A stretch of DNA of 5,293 nucleotides from Spirochaetales bacterium. Its GTDB lineage: Bacteria > Spirochaetota > Spirochaetia > SZUA-6 > DRHE01. The DNA lies in the NCBI GenBank assembly GCA_016930895.1, contig JAFGFV010000133.1, positions 1 to 5,293 on the forward strand. Direction: 5' to 3'. Each line of letters opens with the position of its first letter. Positions within the stretch are counted from its first letter, which is position 1. A model generated the notes under the pieces. It saw only the letters and a list, made by a program, of their open reading frames with translations, ran no database searches and had not been told where the DNA came from. Shown in pieces: positions 1-5,293 of the stretch. The position numbers and the translations under genes were made by a program.

Positions 1-336
1 ACGATCCTGGCCCTGTTCGGGATCCTGGGGCAGTTCATGAACTGGCTGATCATCCTCGGGGTGACCGTTCCGCCCATCGGGGCAGTCCTGGCCGTGGACT
101 TCCTGCTGTTCCGCAGCGACCAATACCGCTTCGACAACCTCGAAAAGCAGCCCGCGGTGCAAATCTTCTCCCTGCTGTCCTGGGCGCTCGGCACCGCCGT
201 CGGCTTCCTGACCTTCTACAAGGTCTTCACCTTCACCACGGCCCCGGCCCTGGACGCCATCATCGTGTCCGCGGTCGTGCACTTCCTGCTCATGCTGGTG
301 AGCGGCCACAAGATCAAGGTGCCCGCCAGGGCTTAG
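1..336 (+). CDS. NCS1 family (CodB-like) permease, C-terminal fragment
   Basis: The reading frame is open from the first base and ends at TAG 334-336, giving 111 residues; the N-terminal three quarters lie outside the window. The fragment is very hydrophobic. A long membrane stretch covers about residues 2-37 and includes NWL and PPIGAVLAVDFLLFR, which match the NWL...PPxGG...ADY region of E. coli cytosine permease CodB. Two more likely helices lie at about 54-73 and 83-101, followed by a short basic tail (HKIKVPARA). This matches the last helices of a 12-helix nucleobase:cation symporter-1 protein of the inner membrane. The family imports cytosine, allantoin, hydantoins, uracil or thiamine-like compounds with Na+ or H+. 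The racemase gene 7 bp downstream hints at a hydantoin- or ureide-type substrate, but the fragment cannot fix the specificity. The family call is fairly safe; the substrate is inference. Confidence 0.82.
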   Translation, partial: TILALFGILGQFMNWLIILGVTVPPIGAVLAVDFLLFRSDQYRFDNLEKQPAVQIFSLLSWALGTAVGFLTFYKVFTFTTAPALDAIIVSAVVHFLLMLVSGHKIKVPARA

Positions 337-343
337 CGCAGCC

Positions 344-1063
344 ATGAAGCTCAGAATCGTGCTGCCGATCATCGTGGACGCGTTCAACGCCGAGGTGGTC
401 AAGGAAGTCTCCCAGTTCAAGGCTCCGGACACGGAGTTCGACGTGGTCAACCTGGACAAGGGCACCGCCTCCATCGAGAGCCAGTACGACGAGGCCCTGG
501 CCAGTCCGGACATTGTGGCCAAGGTCGTGCAGGCGGAAAAGGATGGCTGCCAGGGTGTGTTCGTGGACTGCTTCGGGGACCCGGGGGTCGGGGCCGCCCG
601 GGAGATGGTCAAGATCCCGGTGGTCGGCGGGTTCCAGCCCGCCGCCCTGAATGCATCGCTGATCGCCGGCAGGTGGTCCGTGGTGACCGTGCTCAAGAGC
701 GTGGTCCCCATGATCAGCGACCTGGCCCGGAAGCTGGGGGTCGATGGCAACGTGGCCTCGGTGCGGGACATCAACACCCCCGTGCTGGAGTTGCAGGACA
801 AGGGGGTCCTCGAGAAGAAGCTCCTGGAGGCGATCGAGCTGGCCGTGACGGAAGACGGGGCCGAGGCCATTGTGCTGGGCTGCACCGGCATGCTCGGCCT
901 GGCTCAGAAGCTGGCCGGGGAGATGGCCGCCCGGGGCAAGCCCGTGCCGGTGGTGGACCCGACCGCGGCCGCCATCGGGTACCTCGAGATGCTCGTCCGT
1001 AGCGGCCTCTCCCACAGCAAGGTCACCTTCCCGACCCCGTCGGAGAAGCAGCGCAAGCAGTAG
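344..1063 (+). CDS. Asp/Glu/hydantoin racemase family protein
   Basis: This 239-aa protein has the usual length for the two-cysteine, cofactor-independent amino-acid/hydantoin racemases. The two catalytic cysteines are visible: C76 in FVDCFGDPG and C180 in VLGCTGM, each in a half of the pseudo-symmetric fold. The same spacing (about Cys76 and Cys181) is known for bacterial hydantoin racemases, and allantoin racemases are close. The start MKLRIVLPII is the typical first strand. Such enzymes interconvert D and L forms of 5-substituted hydantoins, allantoin, Asp or Glu in the cytoplasm. The gene follows the permease by 7 bp with no strong Shine-Dalgarno (only AGGG about 12 nt upstream), so translation may depend on coupling. 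A terminator follows at 1083-1124. No hydantoinase, carbamoylase or allantoinase is in the window; it could lie upstream. The family is confident; hydantoin over allantoin or Asp/Glu as substrate is inference. Confidence 0.85.
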   Translation: MKLRIVLPIIVDAFNAEVVKEVSQFKAPDTEFDVVNLDKGTASIESQYDEALASPDIVAKVVQAEKDGCQGVFVDCFGDPGVGAAREMVKIPVVGGFQPAALNASLIAGRWSVVTVLKSVVPMISDLARKLGVDGNVASVRDINTPVLELQDKGVLEKKLLEAIELAVTEDGAEAIVLGCTGMLGLAQKLAGEMAARGKPVPVVDPTAAAIGYLEMLVRSGLSHSKVTFPTPSEKQRKQ

Positions 1064-1082
1064 AAGGTCGCGGCGGCATTGC

Positions 1083-1124
1083 AGGCCGTCTCCCCGCAGG
1101 CGGGGAGGCGGCCTTCTTCATCTT
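1083..1124 (+). terminator. Rho-independent terminator after the racemase gene
   Basis: A 13-bp GC-rich stem pairs 1084-1096 with 1101-1113 around the 4-nt loop CAGG. It has one G-U wobble (T1089 with G1108) and can extend by an A-T pair (1083/1114). A T-rich but interrupted tail, TTCTTCATCTT, follows at 1114-1124. The position, 20 bp past the racemase stop and ahead of the next ribosome binding site, fits the end of the permease-racemase operon. The imperfect T-run may let some transcripts through to the nitroreductase gene. Confidence 0.8.
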
Positions 1125-1133
1125 ACCAGAGCG

Positions 1134-1140
1134 AAAGGGG
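1134..1140 (+). promoter_or_regulatory. Ribosome binding site of the nitroreductase gene
   Basis: AAAGGGG lies 6 nt before ATG 1147, a normal Shine-Dalgarno distance, and supports that start over the in-frame ATG at 1168. I found no convincing sigma70 promoter in the short gap 1064-1146. The promoter may therefore overlap the terminator or the end of the racemase gene, or the genes may depend on readthrough. Confidence 0.6.
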
Positions 1141-1146
1141 TTCGGC

Positions 1147-1692
1147 ATGGAGCTCGAACGGGCGATCATGGAACGTCGGAGCGTCCGCCAGTTCACGGAC
1201 CGGGGGATCGGGAGGTCGGAGCTCGAGCAGATCCTCGAGGCGGGCATCTGGGCGCCCTGCGCCGGCAACCTCCAGGAGTGGGAGTTCGTGTGCGTGACCC
1301 ACCCCCCGATGATCCACAAGATGAAGGTGGTCTCCCCGGGGGTTTTCTGGAAGCCCCAGGCCATCATCGTGGTCTGCGTGGACACGAGCAAGGCGGGGGA
1401 GGCCTTCGGGGCCCGGAACGCCGAGCGGCTGTCGATCTTCGACTGCGGGATGGCAGCCCAGAACATGATGCTGCGCGCGTACGACCTGGGGATCGGCAGC
1501 TGCGCCATCGGTTCCTTCAACGCGGCCGCGGTGAGAGAGCTCCTGGACATCCCCGAGCACGTGCGGCCGGAGCTGCTCCTGCTGCTCGGCTGCTACGGCG
1601 CCCTGCCGGAAGCCCCGCCCCGGCGGAGCGAGGTCATCCACTGGGAAGGTTTCGCACAGCAGGAGGATCGCGGAAACGGAGGTGCTGCGTGA
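1147..1692 (+). CDS. Nitroreductase family FMN-dependent oxidoreductase
   Basis: This 181-aa protein has the compact length of the small nitroreductase subfamily. FMN-binding landmarks are in order. The N-terminal RRSVRQF (residues 10-16) supplies the phosphate-binding arginines and serine. PCAGNLQEW (37-45) matches the usual PSxxNxQPW segment. The helix at about 97-119, with AAQNMMLRAYDLGIGSC, matches the family's AxxNLxLxAxxxGLGSC signature. LLGCYGALPEAPPRR (147-160) matches the LGYPxxxPxxxxR segment, and VIHWEGF near the end matches the family's typical C-terminus. Members are cytoplasmic homodimers that use NAD(P)H and FMN to reduce nitro compounds, quinones, flavins or enones; some have dedicated biosynthetic roles. 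The native substrate cannot be read here. Its stop codon overlaps the GTG start of the next gene, so it leads a coupled operon with the small protein and SrkA. The family is confident; the physiological role is unknown. Confidence 0.88.
   Translation: MELERAIMERRSVRQFTDRGIGRSELEQILEAGIWAPCAGNLQEWEFVCVTHPPMIHKMKVVSPGVFWKPQAIIVVCVDTSKAGEAFGARNAERLSIFDCGMAAQNMMLRAYDLGIGSCAIGSFNAAAVRELLDIPEHVRPELLLLLGCYGALPEAPPRRSEVIHWEGFAQQEDRGNGGAA
1678..1684 (+). promoter_or_regulatory. Ribosome binding site fixing a GTG start
   Basis: GGAGGTG, a near-perfect Shine-Dalgarno inside the end of the nitroreductase gene, sits 4 nt before GTG 1689. It is the main argument for that non-ATG start in the small downstream gene; the start itself overlaps the nitroreductase TGA as GTGA. 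Confidence 0.75.
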
Positions 1693-1988
1693 TATCGAAA
1701 GAGCTGAATCGGGAGCTCATGGAGCTCATCGGGTACATGGTCACCTCCGCCCGGGGGCTCGTGGACGAGCCCAAGTCTTACGGGCCCTTCCGCCTGATCG
1801 AAGGGGTCTCCCGGCTGTGCGAGACCCTGCAGAGCCAGCAGGGCGCGGACCGGGAGTTCCTCACGGAGCTCAGGGCGACCATCGACGAGAGCAAGTTCGT
1901 GCTCATGACCGACATGGGGGCCTTCGTGGAAATGCTCGATCGGGCCACCCTCCAGTACGCCAGGAAGCTCAAGACCCTCGAGGAATGA
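1689..1988 (+). CDS. Small helical protein of unknown function (DUF6092-like)
   Basis: This 99-aa protein starts at GTG 1689, which overlaps the nitroreductase stop (GTGA) behind a strong GGAGGTG site, and ends at TGA 1986-1988. An internal ATG at 1719 is possible but has a poorer site and would cut off the first helix. The product has no signal peptide or membrane segment, looks mostly alpha-helical (about 3-23, 35-50, 55-71 and 74-97), and carries one cysteine (C44). The stretch LIGYMVTSARGLVDEPKSYG, then PFRLIEGVSRL, resembles from memory the DUF6092 family of small uncharacterised proteins, which share a TSARGL...YGPxRL core. That assignment was not checked by any search. It is fully coupled to the nitroreductase before it and the SrkA kinase after it. 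A role as partner or adaptor of one of them is speculation. That it is a real gene is well supported by its start site, overlaps and coding pattern. Confidence 0.78.
   Translation: MISKELNRELMELIGYMVTSARGLVDEPKSYGPFRLIEGVSRLCETLQSQQGADREFLTELRATIDESKFVLMTDMGAFVEMLDRATLQYARKLKTLEE
1980..1984 (+). promoter_or_regulatory. Ribosome binding site deciding the srkA start
   Basis: GAGGA lies just before two consecutive in-frame ATGs, at 1985 and 1988. It touches the first ATG, leaving no usable spacer, but GAGG is 4 nt from the second. The start at 1988 is therefore preferred. Either start overlaps the upstream TGA stop (1986-1988), so translational coupling is expected either way. Confidence 0.55.
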
Positions 1989-2980
1989 TGACCGGCTCCT
2001 TCGACTTCCTGGCCCCTGAAGCCGTGATCACCGCCGTGGAGCAGGCCTTCGGCCTGAGCCTGGACGGTACCCTTGCCCCGTATCCCAGCTACATCAACCG
2101 GGTCTACGGCCTGAGGGACCAGGACGGCGCAGCCTACGTGGTCAAGTTCTACCGCCCCGGGCGCTGGGAGCGCGAGGCAATCCTGGAGGAGCACCGGTTC
2201 CTGCTGGACTGCGCCCAGGCAGACCTGCCCGTGGTTGCTCCGCTTGCGGATCCCGACGGCGACACCTTGGTGGAGCTCGACCTCTCAGGTGAAAGGGGGG
2301 ACATGGAGTTCCTGTTCTCCCTGTACCCCAGACGGGGCGGGCGCAGCTTCGACGCCGAGAGCGACGAGGACTGGCGGCGCCTGGGTGCGGTGGCGGGGCG
2401 CTGCCACGCAGTCGGCCGGCAGGCGGAGGCCCCGCACCGGCTCACCTGCTTGCCCCAGGGGCTGACCGCCGGATTCGTCGAGGAGATCCTGACGGCGGGG
2501 CTCGTCCACCCGGACTGCAGGCCCGAGTTCGAGGCGGTGTGCCGGGAGGCCCTGGAGAATGTCACGCCCCTGTTCGCAGGGGCGGCCCTGCAGCGGGTCC
2601 ACGGGGACTGCCACCGGGGAAACATCCTGGACCGCCCCGGAGAAGGGCTCCTGGTCATCGACTTCGACGACATGATGAACGCCCCGCCGGTCCAGGACCT
2701 GTGGCTCCTCCTGCCGGGCAAGGCCGCGGACTGCCGCAGGGAGCTGGAGCTCCTGCTGGAAGGCTACAAGGGCTTCCTGGACTTCGACCGCTCCACCCTG
2801 ACGCTGATCGAGCCGCTGCGCTTCATGCGGATGGTCTATTTCCTGGCCTGGCGGGCGCGGCAGCGCCACGACCACTGGTTCGCCCACGCCTTTCCGGACT
2901 GGGGCGGGAAGGCCTTCTGGCTCAAGGAAACCGAGGACCTGCGCGAGCAGCTCGGGGTGATCCGGGAGTCTCTGGAATAG
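1988..2980 (+). CDS. srkA: Stress response kinase SrkA (YihE family)
   Basis: This 330-aa protein (331 if the ATG at 1985 is used) is nearly the length of E. coli SrkA (328 aa) and similar end to end. Shared motifs include SYINRVY (34-40), the nucleotide-binding lysine in VVKFYRP (K53) and ILEEH (65-69). The catalytic loop HGDCHRGNIL (205-214) has D207 and the Mg-binding N212, and the metal-binding segment IDFDD has D225. QDLWLLL (236-242) and IEPLRFMRMVYFLAW (274-288) also match. SrkA is a cytoplasmic Ser/Thr protein kinase of the aminoglycoside-phosphotransferase/choline-kinase fold, known in E. coli to protect against oxidative and envelope stress-related death and to be under Cpx control. 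All key residues are present, so it should be active. In E. coli the gene precedes dsbA; here it is third in an operon with a nitroreductase and a small unknown protein, which points to redox or electrophile stress. The name is by homology. Confidence 0.9.
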   Translation: MTGSFDFLAPEAVITAVEQAFGLSLDGTLAPYPSYINRVYGLRDQDGAAYVVKFYRPGRWEREAILEEHRFLLDCAQADLPVVAPLADPDGDTLVELDLSGERGDMEFLFSLYPRRGGRSFDAESDEDWRRLGAVAGRCHAVGRQAEAPHRLTCLPQGLTAGFVEEILTAGLVHPDCRPEFEAVCREALENVTPLFAGAALQRVHGDCHRGNILDRPGEGLLVIDFDDMMNAPPVQDLWLLLPGKAADCRRELELLLEGYKGFLDFDRSTLTLIEPLRFMRMVYFLAWRARQRHDHWFAHAFPDWGGKAFWLKETEDLREQLGVIRESLE

Positions 2981-3023
2981 GACCACGGGGTGGGCTCCTT
3001 TCCGCACCGCAGAGCTTGCCCGC

Positions 3024-3602
3024 CTACCCCTTCTCCACCGCGCGGCGGCCCAGGGCGAAGGCCGCCCGGTTGACCGCCACCACGCTCTCCCCCTTGCCGG
3101 CAAAACGCTCCTCGATGGCGGCGAGCAGGCTCGCCTCCTGTAGGGGAAGAAACCCGGAGGCCGCTCCCACCATCACCATGTTGGTGGCCCGCAGCGAGCC
3201 GGCTTCCCGGGCCAGCTCCGCCGCCTCGACCAGGCGATGCTGCGGCAGACGGCGCAGCTCGCCGTACACCCGTTCGATCTCCGGGTAGTTGCCGATGTTC
3301 CGCACGGGCTCCGCGGCGCTCACTACGACCCCGTCGGGGCGCAGGTAGGCCAGGTAGCGCAGGGCCTCGAGGGGCTCCATGGACAGAATGAGATGGGCGC
3401 TGGCCCTGCCGACCAGGTCCCCGTAGATCGGCCCATCGGCAAGACGCAGGTGGGCCTGCACGGCCCCACCGCGCTGGGCCATGCCGTGGACCTCGGACTG
3501 GCGGACCTGGAGGCCCTCCTTCATGGCTCCCAGGGCGATGGCGGTAGCCACGGAAAGGACCCCCTGGCCGCCGACCCCGGCCAGAATCACGTCGTACTTC
3601 AT
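3024..3602 (-). CDS. iorB: Indolepyruvate oxidoreductase subunit beta
   Basis: This 192-aa protein is the usual size for IorB and the related gamma-type domain of 2-oxoacid:acceptor oxidoreductases. The hallmark GVGGQGVLSVATAIA (9-23) is followed by the family core QSEVHGMAQRGGAV (35-48) and, later, TNMVMVGAASG (140-150). The start is ATG 3602-3600, whose ATGA overlaps the iorA stop, with GGGAGG 7 nt upstream. IorB pairs with IorA to oxidise aryl pyruvates (indolepyruvate, phenylpyruvate, hydroxyphenylpyruvate) with CoA to aryl-acetyl-CoA and CO2, passing electrons to ferredoxin; it acts in aromatic amino-acid fermentation or, in reverse, synthesis. It carries no iron-sulfur cysteine cluster of its own, as expected for this subunit. 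It ends 43 bp from the end of srkA, facing it, with no clear terminator between. Family assignment is strong; the exact 2-oxoacid is inference. Confidence 0.9.
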   Translation of the reverse strand: MKYDVILAGVGGQGVLSVATAIALGAMKEGLQVRQSEVHGMAQRGGAVQAHLRLADGPIYGDLVGRASAHLILSMEPLEALRYLAYLRPDGVVVSAAEPVRNIGNYPEIERVYGELRRLPQHRLVEAAELAREAGSLRATNMVMVGAASGFLPLQEASLLAAIEERFAGKGESVVAVNRAAFALGRRAVEKG

Positions 3603-5215
3603 GCCTGGCCCTCCCTGGCCTTCTGCTTCTCCTTGAGGGTCTGGATGCAGTCCCGCCGCGCGATGATCACCGACACGCCGGGATGCTCCATCTCCTCCCG
3701 GATCACCCGGGTGTTCTCCTCCGTGTGCTTGCGCAGGGGGACGATCAGCCGGACGTGCTCCCGCTCGACCCCCAGCCCGAGCACCAGCTGCTCCAGCCGG
3801 GAGGAGCTGAGGATGGTCGCCTGCCCGCCGGTCATGGCGGTGGTGCTGTTGTCCAGGATCAGCAGGGTCATGTTGGTCCCGGCCGAGACGGCGTCCACCA
3901 GGGGCGAGATCCCCGAGTGCATAAAGGTGCTGTCTCCGATCACCGCCACCACCGGGCGGAAGCCCGCCTCCGAGGCCCCCTTGGCCATGCCCACGGAGGC
4001 CCCCATGCACAGGCACGTCTCGATGGCTTCGTGGGGAGGCAGGAAGCCCAGGGTGTAGCAGCCGATGTCGGAGGTGACGAGCTTGTTCTCGAAGGAGGCC
4101 ACCGCCAGGTTCAGGGCGTCGAAGCTGTCCTTGTGCGGGCAGCCTGCGCACAGCTGGGGGGGACGCCCGGGCAGGCTCAGGGCGGGCGGGGCCAGGGCCA
4201 CCCCCTGCCTGGCAGGCAACCCCAGGGCCGGACGCACGTTGTCCGGGGTGAGCTCCCCGGTCCGGGGCACGGCCCCGTCCTCCTTGCCCGTGATCGTCAC
4301 CGACTGGGGCAGGATGCCCCGGAGGCTGCGCTCCACGAAGTAGAAGCCCTCCTCGAGCACCACGATCCTCCGGACGCTCCCGGCCAGCCGCCGGATCTTC
4401 TCCACCGGCAGGGGGTAGGCGCTGATGTGCAGGTGCGAGGGCCGCACGGTGAGCTCCTCCAGGTTCTCCATGTAGTAGTTCCAGCCCAGCCCGGTGGTGA
4501 GCACCCCGAACTCGGTGAAGGCCTCGTTGATCTCCAGGGGATTGTGGGGGCAACTCTCCGTGTAGGCCAGGAACTCCCCCTGCTGGTCCAGCAGGCGATT
4601 CCAGAGCACCCTGCCCGTGGAAGGCAGGAGCGTCCACCCGGTCTTCTGCTCGGCCTTGTGCAGGGGATTCTGGGCCCGCCGCGTTCCCGTCCGCACCACC
4701 GAGCGGGCGTGGGCGATGCGAGTGACCAGGCGGACCATGACCGGGATGTGGAAGCGCTCCGAGAGCTCGAAGGCCTCCAGGGTCATCTCGTAGACCTCCT
4801 GCTGGTGTCGGGGCTCGAGGCAGAGGATACGGGCAAAGTCGGCGTAGAAGCGGCTGTCCTGCTCGTTCTGGGAGGAGTGCATGCCCGGGTCGTCGGCCAC
4901 CGCCAGGACCAGCCCCCCCTGGATGTCCAGGAGCGCCGAGTTGATGAAGGGGTCCGCGGCCACGTTCAACCCCACGTGCTTCATGCTGACCAGGACCCGC
5001 CTCCCGACCAGGGAAACGCCCACGGCCGCCTCGTAAGCGGTCTTCTCGTTGGAGCACCACTGGGCCACGAACTCCCCACCCTCTGCCGCCCGGGCCTGGA
5101 GGAACGCCATGATCTCGGAGGAAGGGGTACCCGGGTAGGCGTAGGCCGCCGTGATTCCTGCGTCCATGGCCGCCATGGCCAGGGCTTCGTCGCCCAACAG
5201 CACCATTTCAGGCAT
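3599..5215 (-). CDS. iorA: Indolepyruvate oxidoreductase subunit alpha, no ferredoxin domain
   Basis: This 538-aa protein follows the IorA layout. An N-terminal pyrimidine-binding thiamine-diphosphate domain has AYPGTPSSEI (26-35) and the conserved glutamate in SNEKTA (E57), then KHVGLNVAADP (79-89) and DDPGMHSSQNEQD (108-120). A middle transketolase-C-like domain spans about 195-300. The C-terminal pyrophosphate-binding domain has CAGCPH (356-361), SDIGCYTLG (382-390) and the ThDP/Mg motif from GDSTF (427-431) to N456 in LDNSTTAMTGGQ. With IorB it should oxidatively decarboxylate aryl pyruvates to acyl-CoA. Canonical IorA is about 580-650 aa and ends in a ferredoxin module with two CxxCxxC-type clusters. 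Here the chain stops at VSVIIARRDC plus a short basic tail with no such cysteines, and iorB begins at once, so there is no room for a frameshifted remnant. Start ATG 5215 has GGGGAG 6 nt upstream. The ferredoxin-free form may need a separate electron carrier. Confidence 0.9.
   Translation of the reverse strand: MPEMVLLGDEALAMAAMDAGITAAYAYPGTPSSEIMAFLQARAAEGGEFVAQWCSNEKTAYEAAVGVSLVGRRVLVSMKHVGLNVAADPFINSALLDIQGGLVLAVADDPGMHSSQNEQDSRFYADFARILCLEPRHQQEVYEMTLEAFELSERFHIPVMVRLVTRIAHARSVVRTGTRRAQNPLHKAEQKTGWTLLPSTGRVLWNRLLDQQGEFLAYTESCPHNPLEINEAFTEFGVLTTGLGWNYYMENLEELTVRPSHLHISAYPLPVEKIRRLAGSVRRIVVLEEGFYFVERSLRGILPQSVTITGKEDGAVPRTGELTPDNVRPALGLPARQGVALAPPALSLPGRPPQLCAGCPHKDSFDALNLAVASFENKLVTSDIGCYTLGFLPPHEAIETCLCMGASVGMAKGASEAGFRPVVAVIGDSTFMHSGISPLVDAVSAGTNMTLLILDNSTTAMTGGQATILSSSRLEQLVLGLGVEREHVRLIVPLRKHTEENTRVIREEMEHPGVSVIIARRDCIQTLKEKQKAREGQA
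3610..3615 (-). promoter_or_regulatory. Ribosome binding site of iorB
   Basis: On the minus strand GGGAGG lies 7 nt before the iorB ATG, inside the last codons of iorA. Together with the 4-bp ATGA overlap it indicates coupled synthesis of the two subunits in matched amounts. Confidence 0.7.
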
Positions 5216-5221
5216 GTTCTT

Positions 5222-5227
5222 CTCCCC
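5222..5227 (-). promoter_or_regulatory. Ribosome binding site of iorA
   Basis: On the minus strand GGGGAG ends 6 nt before the ATG at 5215. This spacing supports that start rather than the second in-frame ATG three codons later (5206-5204). Confidence 0.7.
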
Positions 5228-5247
5228 GGCTCGAAATCCGCGGGTTC

Positions 5248-5277
5248 TTTATAGCAGTCGGGGGCGCGGCACGTCAA
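5248..5277 (-). promoter_or_regulatory. Sigma70-type promoter of iorAB, extended -10
   Basis: On the minus strand a -35 box TTGACG (5277-5272) is followed after 18 bp by a -10 box TATAAA (5253-5248). The -10 is preceded by TG at 5256-5255, giving an extended -10 element (TGCTATAAA). These A/T-rich boxes stand out in very GC-rich surroundings. Transcription would start near 5241, leaving a leader of about 26 nt that holds the iorA ribosome binding site. The leader is too short for a riboswitch or attenuator. No operator-like inverted repeat is evident in the bases available. Confidence 0.68.
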
Positions 5278-5293
5278 CGACGGTGCCGGGCCG

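Noticed and set aside
314..1015. Open frame of 233 codons on the minus strand opposite the racemase gene
   Set aside because: Low-complexity His/Gly/Asp-rich translation with no recognisable fold; the opposite strand carries a clear racemase with both catalytic cysteines.
870..1688. Upstream part of the frame that ends with the small protein
   Set aside because: It crosses the racemase, terminator and nitroreductase out of frame, and its translation is low complexity; only the segment from GTG 1689 is coding.
1712..1732. Imperfect tandem repeat around GAGCTCATG / GAGCTCATC
   Set aside because: Two 9-base copies only, explained by the residues ELMELI in a coding helix.
1682..1987. N-terminal extension of the SrkA frame back to GTG 1682
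   Set aside because: The extension is an Arg/Gly/His-rich shadow of the small 99-aa gene; SrkA similarity begins at the ATG at 1985/1988, matching the E. coli length.
2285..3103. Minus-strand frame across the end of srkA and into iorB
   Set aside because: It overlaps two genes with full family motifs and its translation has no family features, so it is a composition artefact.
3024..5060. Reading the iorB frame as a 678-aa protein extended upstream through iorA
   Set aside because: The upstream part is a Gly/Pro/Arg-rich off-frame translation of iorA. The real IorB starts at the ATG at 3602, with a ribosome binding site and the typical first strand.
3683..5254. Long open frame of 523 codons on the plus strand opposite iorA
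   Set aside because: It is the antisense shadow of a well-supported IorA gene in GC-rich DNA. Its translation is rich in G, H, P, R and Q, with no domain pattern.

Overview
This is a GC-rich, densely coded bacterial window with six genes: four rightward and two leftward. The gene types suggest an anaerobic or facultative bacterium: a ferredoxin-type indolepyruvate oxidoreductase, a small nitroreductase and an SrkA kinase. GC bias in third codon positions and many spurious antisense frames fit a high-GC genome. A Desulfobacterota-like (former Deltaproteobacteria) host is a reasonable but unproven guess; no taxonomic marker is present.

Left block (1-1124, + strand): the 3' end of an NCS1/CodB-type nucleobase or hydantoin permease is followed 7 bp later by a two-cysteine Asp/Glu/hydantoin racemase family protein. 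The pair looks like the tail of an uptake and catabolism operon for a cyclic ureide or related N-heterocycle. It closes with a clear hairpin terminator.

Middle block (1134-2980, + strand): a tightly coupled three-gene operon encodes a small FMN nitroreductase, a 99-aa helical protein of unknown function and an SrkA/YihE stress-response kinase. The second gene starts with GTG inside the stop of the first (GTGA). The third starts inside the stop of the second (TGATG or ATGATG).

Right block (3024-5277, - strand): iorA and iorB, the alpha and beta subunits of an indolepyruvate:ferredoxin oxidoreductase-type enzyme, overlap by 4 bp (ATGA). A good sigma70-type promoter with an extended -10 lies just upstream of iorA. 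The unit is convergent with srkA, so it contains only these two genes. IorA ends right after its thiamine-diphosphate domain and has no C-terminal 2x[4Fe-4S] ferredoxin module, which is the most unusual thing in the window.

No RNA genes, CRISPR arrays, mobile elements or long repeats were seen. There is no intergenic stretch over 100 bp. I see no convincing wholly new system; the best leads are the ferredoxin-less IorA and the nitroreductase/small protein/SrkA operon.
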